From positions 1,850,083-1,898,534 of the forward strand of contig NZ_KB899636.1 of NCBI RefSeq assembly GCF_000378405.1: DNA of 48,452 nucleotides, read 5' to 3'. The position numbers and the translations under genes are program-made. The notes under the pieces were generated by a model, which was not told the DNA's origin, made no database searches, and saw nothing but the letters and a program-made list of their open reading frames with translations. Shown here piece after piece: positions 10,771 through 19,634 of the stretch. Position 1 is the stretch's first letter; each line of letters opens with the position of its first letter. This stretch comes from Succinimonas amylolytica DSM 2873 (lineage in GTDB: Bacteria > Pseudomonadota > Gammaproteobacteria > Enterobacterales > Succinivibrionaceae).

Positions 10771-11209
10771 AATTGCCGGGCATTTTCTGCTTTCTCCGCC
10801 CGGATACGTTTCAGAATCCGGAATTTCAGGCCCCGCCGGAAGACAGCCTTCCGGGACTTTCTCCGGAATATGAGACTCATGGAATTGCTGACAGAATTTT
10901 CTTTTCCGGGGGCTTTTGTCAGGTTTAAAATGAAGAATACTCTCCGGCCTTTTTTGGTGCCCCAGCTGACAGCCTGCAGACGAAAACTGGGCACTTTGCA
11001 TGGCAGGGAGCTCCGGTCGGAATCAGGCACGAGTTTCCTATTCTGAAACCGCTGACAGTTTCAGCTGCCGTCTTTTTATTTTTCAGACTTCCTTCCGGGT
11101 GGCAGACGGTAGTGTTTTCGGGATTTCCGGGGTGCTGTAAATACCATGTTTCCGTGGGTGACGGATAATAAAACGCCGGTATTGTGAATAATCCGGCAGG
11201 AGAAGTGGC
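10771..11209. other. Intergenic region
   Basis: No gene is supported; the open frame on the minus strand here has no ribosome-binding site. AGGAGAAG at about 11199-11206 is the ribosome-binding site of the gene starting at 11210. Confidence 0.4.
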
Positions 11210-11716
11210 ATGAACATAAATTCAGGATCTGGCGTTTCTTTTTTAGGTATGGGACTTTTTCTGGTTCTGCTGGGGGCTGCCAGTGCCGCTTCTTCAGAAA
11301 AAGCGTTTGGCTATGTCGAGCACCTGAAGGGGGGCTTTGACGGAAACGACAAATGTCTCTACCGGATTAATCGTAATGGCACGGTTTTATGTCCCCCGGA
11401 ATTTCAGTCGTATGTTTATCTCGGAGATGTGGTGATTCCGGCCAGGGGGGCTGTTCTCAGGTTTGTGCCGCTTTCTCCCGATGGCCAGGAATTTGAATTT
11501 TCCGATCCGGTGCGGATCTCGAAACAGAAACCGGGAAGCCGGAAAGAGAGTCTGTCTGTAACAGACGCGATTAATGTGCCGGCCTCCCTGACAACAAACC
11601 GTAACCCCGGGCATGCAAAAGAACCTTCAAAAGACCCCGGAAACAGCGGAACCGGCAGTGCGGAAAAGGACACTGTTCTCATGGACCGTTCCGTCCCCCG
11701 CCTCCCCGGCCCCTGA
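11210..11716 (+). CDS. Small exported protein, possibly FecR-like
   Basis: A 168-residue protein with a good ribosome-binding site (AGGAGAAG). An N-terminal signal peptide spans about residues 1-26 (hydrophobic FLGMGLFLVLLGAASA). The mature part has two cysteines 14 residues apart (DKCLYRINRNGTVLC) and a segment VYLGDVVIPARGAVLRF that recalls the glycine-turn pattern of FecR-type beta domains, then a low-complexity, proline- and glycine-rich tail. I do not recognise it with certainty. The context matters: in many bacteria a FecR-domain protein is encoded next to a CHASE2 membrane protein, and a CHASE2 gene follows here after 83 bases. It may be a periplasmic partner of that protein. Confidence 0.65.
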   Translation: MNINSGSGVSFLGMGLFLVLLGAASAASSEKAFGYVEHLKGGFDGNDKCLYRINRNGTVLCPPEFQSYVYLGDVVIPARGAVLRFVPLSPDGQEFEFSDPVRISKQKPGSRKESLSVTDAINVPASLTTNRNPGHAKEPSKDPGNSGTGSAEKDTVLMDRSVPRLPGP

Positions 11717-11799
11717 TTTCAGGACGGGGGAGGTTTGGCTGGCGGGGAAAATTCGGAGACTTTGAATAGCGGCACTGACAGATTGCCGGATGGAAGACT

Positions 11800-13146
11800 A
11801 TGAAACTGCTTAGGTATATAAAGCTGCTGTTCGTGCATTTCTTTTTTTCAGAGAAGGTATTCCTGAGACGCACAATTTTTTATGTAAACGTTTTTCTGAT
11901 GTCGGTGATCAGTATCTGCTTCCTTTTTCCCGAACGGTTCGATTTTGTCGGTTATTCCCTGGACAGCTCCTATGACCGGCTGACTGAAAATAACTACCGG
12001 TGGGCGATTCTTGAGGGAAACGAAGCGCAATCATTTTCTTCCGATATCAGGCTTATTGAATTTGATGAGACATACTACAGGGAGAGCTATACTCTGGGAT
12101 ACTGGACGCCCCGCAGCGCTGTGGCGGATACCCTGATTTCCGCAGTAAGGCGGGGGGCATCTGTGGTAATTTTCGATTTTGTGTTCCGGCGTCCGGCACC
12201 GGTTATTCTGAAGAACGGCAGTCAGTTTGACGATGATGCCGCATTTCTGGAAAGATTCCGGACAGCTGCGGAGGAAGCGAAAAAACGCCGTTCTATCATT
12301 ATTATTCCGTATCCGAACACTCCCGAAATGAACCGTCTGGCTGAGGAATATCCGGACAGCGTGGCTTTTGCGAATTTTGGTGTCTGGGAGAGAAATGACG
12401 ACCGGGTTGTCAGAAGGGCCAGATGGCTTGCTTCTGACAGCGGACATCTTTCGGTGGCGCTTCTGGCCTTTCTTCACAGTTCATTTCCGCCGGACAAAAG
12501 AGCCGGAGCGGAACGGGATATCCGGAGAGCTCTGGCCCGGGAAGACTTTGTGCCGGAAGTCATTCCGGAATCCCTGGCTGATCTTTTATCCGGAAGCAGC
12601 CTTCTCAGCTCCAGAATTGTTTACCGTTATCTTCTTCCGGAAAATATCCGGGCTCTGGATAAAAAGGCCCGGGTGGCCCAGCTCGGTGTTCTGTACCGTC
12701 CGGACCAGATAAACAGCACCTATGATTTTCCTGATCTGTCAGGCAGGATAGTTCTTATGGGAAGCACCTTTACAGAGCTTGGTGACGTGCATAAAACTCC
12801 GGTCGGCTCAGTAAGCGGTGTGGTTATTCTGGCCAATGTCGTTAATATGGTATTGAACGGGCAGTTCAGTCATGGCCACTTTCTTATAGATATCCTGATA
12901 GTGCTGGCCGCTATTATGATTTTTAGCTTTATTTTTGCCTACATGCCGTACACCATCAATCTGGTAATTACTATCGTTATTGCCTATTCGGTGCAGTATA
13001 TCAGCATGCGGATCTATAATCTGAGCTTTTTTTACTGCAATGTCGGGTTTGCGATAGTGCTGGCGGGAATTCTGAATTGCATCTACGGGATAATTAACAG
13101 AGCAGCCGCTGTTATCAGATATGTCAGATCATCCGACAAAAAATAG
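11800..13146 (+). CDS. CHASE2-domain membrane protein without an output domain
   Basis: A 448-residue membrane protein. One membrane helix at about residues 24-45 is followed by a large extracytoplasmic region, about 46-355, with CHASE2 features: IRLIEFDE near the start, RRGASVVIFDFVF, and GRIVLMGSTFTELGDVHKTP near the end. Three membrane segments follow at about 362-440. The family (CHASE2) is an extracellular sensor usually linked to a histidine kinase, adenylate cyclase or c-di-GMP enzyme. Here the protein ends right after the last helix, so no signalling output is encoded in it. It presumably works through a partner; the small exported protein upstream is one candidate. The start ATG has a modest GGA-type ribosome-binding site. 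Confidence 0.82.
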   Translation: MKLLRYIKLLFVHFFFSEKVFLRRTIFYVNVFLMSVISICFLFPERFDFVGYSLDSSYDRLTENNYRWAILEGNEAQSFSSDIRLIEFDETYYRESYTLGYWTPRSAVADTLISAVRRGASVVIFDFVFRRPAPVILKNGSQFDDDAAFLERFRTAAEEAKKRRSIIIIPYPNTPEMNRLAEEYPDSVAFANFGVWERNDDRVVRRARWLASDSGHLSVALLAFLHSSFPPDKRAGAERDIRRALAREDFVPEVIPESLADLLSGSSLLSSRIVYRYLLPENIRALDKKARVAQLGVLYRPDQINSTYDFPDLSGRIVLMGSTFTELGDVHKTPVGSVSGVVILANVVNMVLNGQFSHGHFLIDILIVLAAIMIFSFIFAYMPYTINLVITIVIAYSVQYISMRIYNLSFFYCNVGFAIVLAGILNCIYGIINRAAAVIRYVRSSDKK

Positions 13147-13153
13147 AATTCCC

Positions 13154-13188
13154 CGGCAGGACTGATATCCTATGAGGCCGTTTTTTTT
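13154..13188 (+). terminator. Probable terminator after the CHASE2 gene
   Basis: CGGC-AGGA, six-base loop, TCCT, five-base bulge, GCCG, then eight T. The stem is imperfect but the T-run is strong. Confidence 0.6.
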
Positions 13189-13337
13189 GCATTATACCCC
13201 GGTCGGTAACAGCTGATTACCGCCCGCACAGTTCCGGATGAAAGTGCCAAAACTCCGGCTGTCCCCGGGGGCTTTTGTGAGGACTGGCCTGAATTCCATG
13301 TGCGGCACACTTATTGCCTGTCCGGCCCCCCTCTTTT

Positions 13338-13365
13338 TTGAACTCGCCGCAAAAGTCAGTATAAT
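13338..13365 (+). promoter_or_regulatory. Sigma-70 promoter for tamAB
   Basis: TTGAAC at 13338-13343, a 16-bp spacer, and TATAAT at 13360-13365. Transcription would begin near 13372, which is why the GTG at 13372 is unlikely to be the tamA start. Confidence 0.8.
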
Positions 13366-13398
13366 GCACCTGTGTTTTCAGATATTTCGGGTTTTCTT

Positions 13399-15222
13399 AT
13401 GGGACTCAGGTTTCCGGTACTTCTTCTGACCTGCATTATGCCGTTTGTGTGTTTTCCAGCTTTGGCGGATTCCTGCGGTGAAAACTGCCCTCCGGGACAG
13501 CAGGAGTCTGGCAGTCAGGATAGCGTTTCCCCCGAAGCCAGGGCCGATGAATCCAAAATCACCTACCTGGTAAAAGGTCTGGAAGGGGAGATTAAGGAAA
13601 ACGTTGAAGCCTATCTCAGCACGCTTCCGGATTTCAGAAAGGTGAACTTTGCCTCCAGCGAGGAAAAGATTCTGGAGTCGGTGCGGAATGCGCTTAAGGT
13701 GTTTGGCTATTATTCCCCGAAAATCGAACTCGTATTCAGGAAAAGCACTTCGGCAGAGCTTACTGTTAAAGTGAGCAAGGGCAAGCCGGTGTTTATCAGA
13801 AGGAGCGATATTGTGGTGGTCGGGGAGGCTCTGAACGATCCTCTGTACATGTTTGGCCTCAGCAATATCAAGCTGAAATCCCATACGCCGTTCCGTCATA
13901 CCGATTACGAGGATGTAAAATCCCTGCTGTTCAGCCGGGCTCTGACCATGGGCTATTTCGATGCCCATTTTATCAGCTCGTCGGTTATTGTGAACACTGA
14001 CGAGAATACCGCAGATATTTTTCTGGTGCTGGATTCCGGACACCGTTACCGCTACGGGAAGATTACCTTCAAGGGGGATTCCCGGTACAAGGATATCATT
14101 GCCCCCCTGATAACCATCAAGGAAAATGACTATTTCAGCATGAACCGTCTTTCGGCCATGAGCGGTTCGCTCTACGACACGGGGTATTTTGAGTCAGCTG
14201 AGGTGGTGCCTGATATCAGTAAAAGCAACAATCCGGAGAATCTGGACTATGTTATTCCGGTGGACATCACGCTGACCCGCAGAAAATTCAACATTGTGGA
14301 GACCGGTATCGGCTACGCCACCGATGAAGGGCTGCGGGGGCAGGTCAAGTGGCTCATGCCTCTTATCAACGAGTACGGGCATTCTCTTAATATGCAGATG
14401 AAGCTTTCCCGTATAAGACAGGAGGCGCTGGTTCGTTATACCATTCCCCGCAAGGACCCGCTGAAGGATTACTATTATTTTCAGGCGCAGCAGGCCTATG
14501 ACGACATCAACGACACCGATTCCACCATTTTCGAGGCTTCGGCGCATTACTTTTCGAAGCTGGGGCGGAACTGGCAGTACGACACCTATGTGGCCTTTCA
14601 TACCGAGGACTACAAGCAGGGCATGGAAAGCGGCTATGCCCAGATTACCGGCATCGGCAGCTCCATGACCTATCTGAAATTTTTTCCGATGCAGGATCCC
14701 CGGGAGGGGCAGCGCTACATGATCCGGGCGTTCGGGGCCTCGGAGCATGTCGGTTCTGATGTAACGTTTCTGCAGCTTACGGGGCAGATCCGGTGGCTTT
14801 TCAGTCCCACACAGAATTCCCGTTTCCTTCTGCGCTTCGACGAAGGGGTGAATATCAGCCACGACACCAGCAAAATTCCTCCGTCATACCGTTTCTTCAC
14901 CGGCGGTGACACCACTATCCGGGGTTTTGGCTACAAGACGCTGTCGGAAACATTCTCCAACGGCACCCTGAAGGGCGGCCGCTATCTCAGTGTGGCATCA
15001 GCGGAAATTCAGATTCCGGTCATCGAGGATCTCCGGCAGACCCTGTTTATTGATGCCGGCAATGCCCCCGACAAGTTTGAGGAGGATGAAGTGTACATCG
15101 GTGTGGGTACCGGAGTGCGCTGCGTGACCAAGATCGGCCTCATAAAGCTGGATCTGGGATTCGGTGTGTCAGAGACCTCCATTCCGTTCCACCTTCACTT
15201 CGGAATAGGTCCGGATCTGTAG
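13399..15222 (+). CDS. tamA: Translocation and assembly module outer-membrane protein TamA
   Basis: An Omp85-family outer-membrane beta-barrel that works with TamB in moving proteins and probably lipids to the outer membrane. I use ATG 13399, giving 607 residues (E. coli TamA about 577). This start yields a clean signal peptide, MGLRFPVLLLTCIMPFVCF then PALA, whereas the GTG at 13372 coincides with the expected transcription start. POTRA-like repeats occupy about residues 45-295, and the barrel follows. The conserved lid-lock type motif GGDTTIRGFGY is near residue 505. The last strand ends in an aromatic-containing segment, PFHLHFGIGPDL. tamB starts nine bases after the stop, so the pair is one operon. 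Confidence 0.92.
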   Translation: MGLRFPVLLLTCIMPFVCFPALADSCGENCPPGQQESGSQDSVSPEARADESKITYLVKGLEGEIKENVEAYLSTLPDFRKVNFASSEEKILESVRNALKVFGYYSPKIELVFRKSTSAELTVKVSKGKPVFIRRSDIVVVGEALNDPLYMFGLSNIKLKSHTPFRHTDYEDVKSLLFSRALTMGYFDAHFISSSVIVNTDENTADIFLVLDSGHRYRYGKITFKGDSRYKDIIAPLITIKENDYFSMNRLSAMSGSLYDTGYFESAEVVPDISKSNNPENLDYVIPVDITLTRRKFNIVETGIGYATDEGLRGQVKWLMPLINEYGHSLNMQMKLSRIRQEALVRYTIPRKDPLKDYYYFQAQQAYDDINDTDSTIFEASAHYFSKLGRNWQYDTYVAFHTEDYKQGMESGYAQITGIGSSMTYLKFFPMQDPREGQRYMIRAFGASEHVGSDVTFLQLTGQIRWLFSPTQNSRFLLRFDEGVNISHDTSKIPPSYRFFTGGDTTIRGFGYKTLSETFSNGTLKGGRYLSVASAEIQIPVIEDLRQTLFIDAGNAPDKFEEDEVYIGVGTGVRCVTKIGLIKLDLGFGVSETSIPFHLHFGIGPDL

Positions 15223-15231
15223 GAGTTTATC

Positions 15232-18200
15232 ATGGCACAGACAAACGGCAGAGTTAAGCGCTTTTCCTGGTGGCGGCTGTTATGGAAAATCATTTCGGTG
15301 ACGGTGCGGGCGATAATCGGCTTTTCAATTCTGGGAATTGCTGCCGGTCTCATGATTATTTTTACCTCCCGGGGTACCAGTCTGGCCTGGAGCCTGGCTG
15401 CGGACAAGGTGGAGGGGCTCAGCGGCGAAATGGTGTCCGGACATCTGGGGCGGGGCTTCCATATCCGGAACTTCAGCCTGGATATTCCGGATGTAATCTC
15501 TGTTTCAGCCAGGGATTTTGAGATTCAGTATAATCTGGCCGGCCTGCTTCTGGGGCATTTTACCGTTGACGATCTTGTGGCCCAGGATGTGCTTCTCGTG
15601 ATCGGAAACCGTCCTTTGGAAATGCCGCTTATCGGGGATTTTCTGGCAGCCAGGCTGCGGGAAACCGCTTCCTGGGTCCGGGACTATGAAACCGGCCGGA
15701 TGATTCGGGTTAATCCCGAGGTTCCGGATCCCACAGCGGCAATTGCTCCCGCTCCGGCGCTGAATCCTGAAACTCCGCCTGAGGATACGGAGGAAGAGGC
15801 GGCGTCCGAGGAAAGCTTTATTTCCATTCCTCTTGATGTTCATGTGGATGCTGTCAGGGTAAAGAATTTTCTCATGCTTTCGGATGCCGTGGATGTAGCT
15901 GTTTCCGATCTTTATCTCAGAGCGGGACTTAAGGACGATACCGTTACAGTGCATACCGCCGATGCCAGCTATATCGATGTGCAGCTTCATGACGAGAGAA
16001 TGCCGGATTCTCCGCCGTCGCCCCCGGTGCCTCTGATGAAGGACCCCTTTTCCAGAACCGAAATTGCAGATGCTGTTTCAAAGCTGCCCACAGTATTTCT
16101 TCCCATAAAAATCAGGGTGGATGCCCTTACCCTGGATTTTGTCCGCTATCATCAGACGGTTTATGACACCGGCGTTATGAGAGGCTTTCTGAAAGGGAGC
16201 TATATCGGGGCCGATATCAGCGTATCAGAGTTCCGGGTGGATCATCATCTCGGACATGCCGTGCTTACCGACAGTACTATGACGCTCAGGGACTATTACC
16301 CTATGGATGTGAATCTGAGCGCCTGGTCGGAAAACGACGAGTGGTTTGATTTCCTGGATCATCACAGGCTTGCCGCTACCGGAAAGGGGGATCTTGTCGA
16401 TTTGAATGTTCATGCGGTCATCTCCGGCAAGGCGGATGTGACTGCTGATGCCAGACTGAATACTCTGGGGCCGTCCCTGCCTTTTGAAGCCCGTGTCAGC
16501 GGCAGGAATCTGGGCTGGCCGATTCTGAATCCCGAGTATTCCGCCGGAACGCTGGAGACTTCAGCCCGGGGCACTCTTGACGGAATAACTGCTGAAATCG
16601 CAGCCGGCGGTATCCGGGCACTGAACTATCCGGAGCTTAATCTTAAGCTTGCCGCCTTTACGGATATGGTTTCTGCTGATATTAAGAGCCTCAGTGTTGT
16701 CTCAACGGACAAAAAGCACGAGGTTAAGCTTAACGGTCATGCCGATTTTGACAAAATCTACGGCTTTAAGGGGGAGGTGAAGGCCCGGACCGATGATCTG
16801 TCCCGCTTTGTACCGGATTTCCCGGCCGCGCTGGAGCTTAGTCTCCGGCCGGAATTTGCCATGAAGGCCGCTGACAGTTCCTGGAAAACCGAAGTAAAGG
16901 ATCTGGATCTTCAGGGCGTTCTCAAGGGGTATCCTCTTTCGCTTTCCGGAAGGCTTATCAGAGCTAACAGCAGCCTGGACGCCGAAATCCGGGGGCTTTC
17001 TCTGATTAACGGCGGCAAAAACTATCTCACAGCAGAGGGGGTTCTCGGACAGAAGTCGGATCTGGCTGCCGATATTGATCTTAAGGATCTCTCCCTGCTG
17101 TATCCCGATCTGAAGGGAGGTATCTCCGGAAAAGTCAGTATGACCGGAAGCCTTACCGCCCCCAATGCCGTGGTGAATCTGAAATCTCAGGAACTGGAGT
17201 TTGGGGATCTGAAGCTCAGAAAGCTGGATCTCGGACTGGATGCCGCCTCCCGGAACGAGCATCTGACGAAGGCGGATCTGGCTCTGAAGCTTGGCGAGCT
17301 GTTCTCCGGCGGCAGCAAATTCGTGGATACGCTGCATCTCAGTCTTAAGGGCGGCGAGGAATCTCATGATCTTTCCCTGAAGGCCAGAACCGTGGCCGGG
17401 CATCTTGATCTGGCCCTCCATGGCGGACTGGATGCCCGGAGAACCCGCTATCTTGCGGATGTTTCCAGACTCAGTCTGGTTACCAGAGAACTGACGACCG
17501 CTCTTAAGGACCACCTTGCAGTGGAGACCAGGCTGTCTCCGGATCTTCAGGTCAGGGCGCGGGAGCATTCCTGGCTTGTGAACGGCAACCAGCTTACCTT
17601 TCAGAATCTGGAATGGAATCCGGCTCAGGCCCGGGTAAAGCTGACGGCACCGGAAATCAAGCTGAATTCCTTCAGGGCCTTTATTCCGGAAATTATCAGT
17701 CTCCCGTTTTCAGCAGCCCTCAATGCCGATCTGACTCTGGTTCGAAACCGTCCGCAGGGCTCAGTTTCCCTGGAGATTCCGGGCGGCAGCCTGGTATATG
17801 ACAGAAGAGAAATGACCTTTGACCGGGTGTCTCTGAATGCCGCCATCCGTCCCGACCGGCTTAACACCGTTTTTCTGGCAGATCTGGGAACGAACGGTTC
17901 TTTGAATGCCGAACTTGCGGTGACGGATCCTGCGGGGCAGAAGCAGTCTCTTTCGGGAACCTACCGGATTAACAGCATCAACCTCGGACTGCTTTCGAAA
18001 ATGCTGGGGGAGGTAGCAGCATCCTCCGGTTATCTTGAAGGGAACGGGACCTTTGCGGGAAGTCTGACCAGCCCCGGTCTGAACGGCCAGATCCGGATTC
18101 GAGACATGAATGTTACTCCGGCGATGGATCTCGGCACCATTTCCGATATCAATACCACGCTGAGCTTTAACGGGCACAGTGCTGATATGCATGGCGGCTT

Positions 18201-19305
18201 TGTGATACTGGAAAAGAACGGCCGTTTTAATGGCAAGCTGACCTGGGATCCGGAGCTGGATGCCACTATTTCCCTGGATACCGATGACCTGCTGCTGGAT
18301 CTTTTCGGGTACGGCCAGGGAATTGTAAAAGTGAACATCGCGGGACACTTTTCTGACAAGGTGAACGAGCTTTCCGGAAAGATTGCCATGCCCTATGCCA
18401 GGATCAAGGTGCGTTCCCTGCCGCCCAGCTCCCAGGCACTCTCCAAGGATGTGCATGAAATGGTCAGAACCGAGGACGGCGGGTACAGCTTTCAGCGCGG
18501 GGGAACGCTGCCCATGGGACTGGATCTTGATATCAGCATCGGCAATGACGTCAAGCTCACGGCTATGGGATTAAAGAGCGATATCCGGGGCAAGCTCCAG
18601 ATAAAGCAGCCCCCCCGGAGACAGATGAGTCTGACCGGTGAGATCAGAGCCGAAAACGGGACGATTCATAAATTCGGTCAGGATCTGATTATCAAAAGAG
18701 GGCGTATCAGCTTTGTTGGCGATCCCTCAGAGCCCAATCTTGATATCCGCGCCATTCGCAATCCCCGTTCCATGGACAATGACAATATTACGGTGGGTAT
18801 TGCGGTCACCGGCACGGCCTCCCGTCCGCATATCAAATTATTTTCCAAGCCGCAGCTGTCTCAGAGTGAGACTCTCTCCTACCTGCTCCGGGGCAAGGGC
18901 ATGGATGCCAGTTCTGCCAACACCAATGACATGAGCACGCAGCTTCTTCTGGGAGCCGGGCTTATGCAGGCGGAAGGGGTGCTCAGCGATGTGGGAGAGA
19001 AGCTGGGACTTCAGGACATGGCTCTGGATTCCCGGGGCGACGGGGATGAAACCTCGGTGGAGCTCTCTGCCTATATTATGCCGAAGCTTCAGGTGGCCTA
19101 TGGCTACGGTATCTACAATGCCATTTCCGAGTTCCGCATCAGATATGAAATGTTCCCGAAGTTCTATATTGAGGGGGTAAGCTCCCTGGAGCAGGCGGTG
19201 GATGCTCTCTATAAGTTTGAATTCAATATGGGCTCGGACGACAGCGATGGAGAGAAGGAAAAGAGCGCTGCCGCATCCCCGGAGAGCGGGACTGAGAAAA
19301 AATGA
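15232..19305 (+). CDS. tamB: Translocation and assembly module inner-membrane protein TamB
   Basis: An AsmA-like, very large periplasm-spanning protein anchored in the inner membrane and partner of TamA. It belongs to the family of bridge-like proteins that move phospholipids between the membranes. It has 1357 residues (E. coli TamB about 1259). An N-terminal membrane anchor lies at about residues 18-45. A long region of repetitive beta-strand pattern with DLKDLSL-type repeats follows. The conserved TamB C-terminal domain (formerly DUF490), about residues 1000-1330, shows KRGRISFVGDPSEPNLDI and QSETLSYLLRGKG. A proline/glutamate-rich insertion at about residues 160-205 probably accounts for part of the extra length. 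AGGAG at 15222-15226 precedes the ATG. Confidence 0.94.
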   Translation: MAQTNGRVKRFSWWRLLWKIISVTVRAIIGFSILGIAAGLMIIFTSRGTSLAWSLAADKVEGLSGEMVSGHLGRGFHIRNFSLDIPDVISVSARDFEIQYNLAGLLLGHFTVDDLVAQDVLLVIGNRPLEMPLIGDFLAARLRETASWVRDYETGRMIRVNPEVPDPTAAIAPAPALNPETPPEDTEEEAASEESFISIPLDVHVDAVRVKNFLMLSDAVDVAVSDLYLRAGLKDDTVTVHTADASYIDVQLHDERMPDSPPSPPVPLMKDPFSRTEIADAVSKLPTVFLPIKIRVDALTLDFVRYHQTVYDTGVMRGFLKGSYIGADISVSEFRVDHHLGHAVLTDSTMTLRDYYPMDVNLSAWSENDEWFDFLDHHRLAATGKGDLVDLNVHAVISGKADVTADARLNTLGPSLPFEARVSGRNLGWPILNPEYSAGTLETSARGTLDGITAEIAAGGIRALNYPELNLKLAAFTDMVSADIKSLSVVSTDKKHEVKLNGHADFDKIYGFKGEVKARTDDLSRFVPDFPAALELSLRPEFAMKAADSSWKTEVKDLDLQGVLKGYPLSLSGRLIRANSSLDAEIRGLSLINGGKNYLTAEGVLGQKSDLAADIDLKDLSLLYPDLKGGISGKVSMTGSLTAPNAVVNLKSQELEFGDLKLRKLDLGLDAASRNEHLTKADLALKLGELFSGGSKFVDTLHLSLKGGEESHDLSLKARTVAGHLDLALHGGLDARRTRYLADVSRLSLVTRELTTALKDHLAVETRLSPDLQVRAREHSWLVNGNQLTFQNLEWNPAQARVKLTAPEIKLNSFRAFIPEIISLPFSAALNADLTLVRNRPQGSVSLEIPGGSLVYDRREMTFDRVSLNAAIRPDRLNTVFLADLGTNGSLNAELAVTDPAGQKQSLSGTYRINSINLGLLSKMLGEVAASSGYLEGNGTFAGSLTSPGLNGQIRIRDMNVTPAMDLGTISDINTTLSFNGHSADMHGGFVILEKNGRFNGKLTWDPELDATISLDTDDLLLDLFGYGQGIVKVNIAGHFSDKVNELSGKIAMPYARIKVRSLPPSSQALSKDVHEMVRTEDGGYSFQRGGTLPMGLDLDISIGNDVKLTAMGLKSDIRGKLQIKQPPRRQMSLTGEIRAENGTIHKFGQDLIIKRGRISFVGDPSEPNLDIRAIRNPRSMDNDNITVGIAVTGTASRPHIKLFSKPQLSQSETLSYLLRGKGMDASSANTNDMSTQLLLGAGLMQAEGVLSDVGEKLGLQDMALDSRGDGDETSVELSAYIMPKLQVAYGYGIYNAISEFRIRYEMFPKFYIEGVSSLEQAVDALYKFEFNMGSDDSDGEKEKSAAASPESGTEKK

Positions 19306-19634
19306 CCGCTGCTTCTGCCTCCGGCAGGAAGGTCAGGTTTCCCGGGGCGGTTTTGTTCCCTATGCGGCTCCTTTCAGGAGTATTCCGGCAGGTCTGAAAT
19401 TGCGGAGCTCTTCCGGAAAGCCCTTCGGTATTGCGGGGGCAGGGTTCCGGGGAGAGTCCGGCCGCCTCCCGGGTTTAGCATCTGCTACTGATGTCTTCTC
19501 CAGCTGTTTATGTAAATGTTTTCAGAAAAAATCCCGGATTTCGGCGGAGACGGTTATAATAGGGCGGACAGTTCAGGCCCGGGGCCGCATCTCCGCAAAT
19601 ACGCGGTTTTATCTTTATCTGGAGTTGGAAGTAA
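19306..19634. other. Intergenic region before pepN with a -10 box
   Basis: No gene is supported. A TATAAT box at 19555-19560 lies 75 bases before the pepN ATG, without a clear -35. I saw no clear terminator for tamAB. Confidence 0.45.

Noticed and set aside
13372-13398. tamA start at GTG 13372
   Set aside because: The promoter TTGAAC-16-TATAAT would start the transcript at about that base; ATG 13399 gives the signal peptide.
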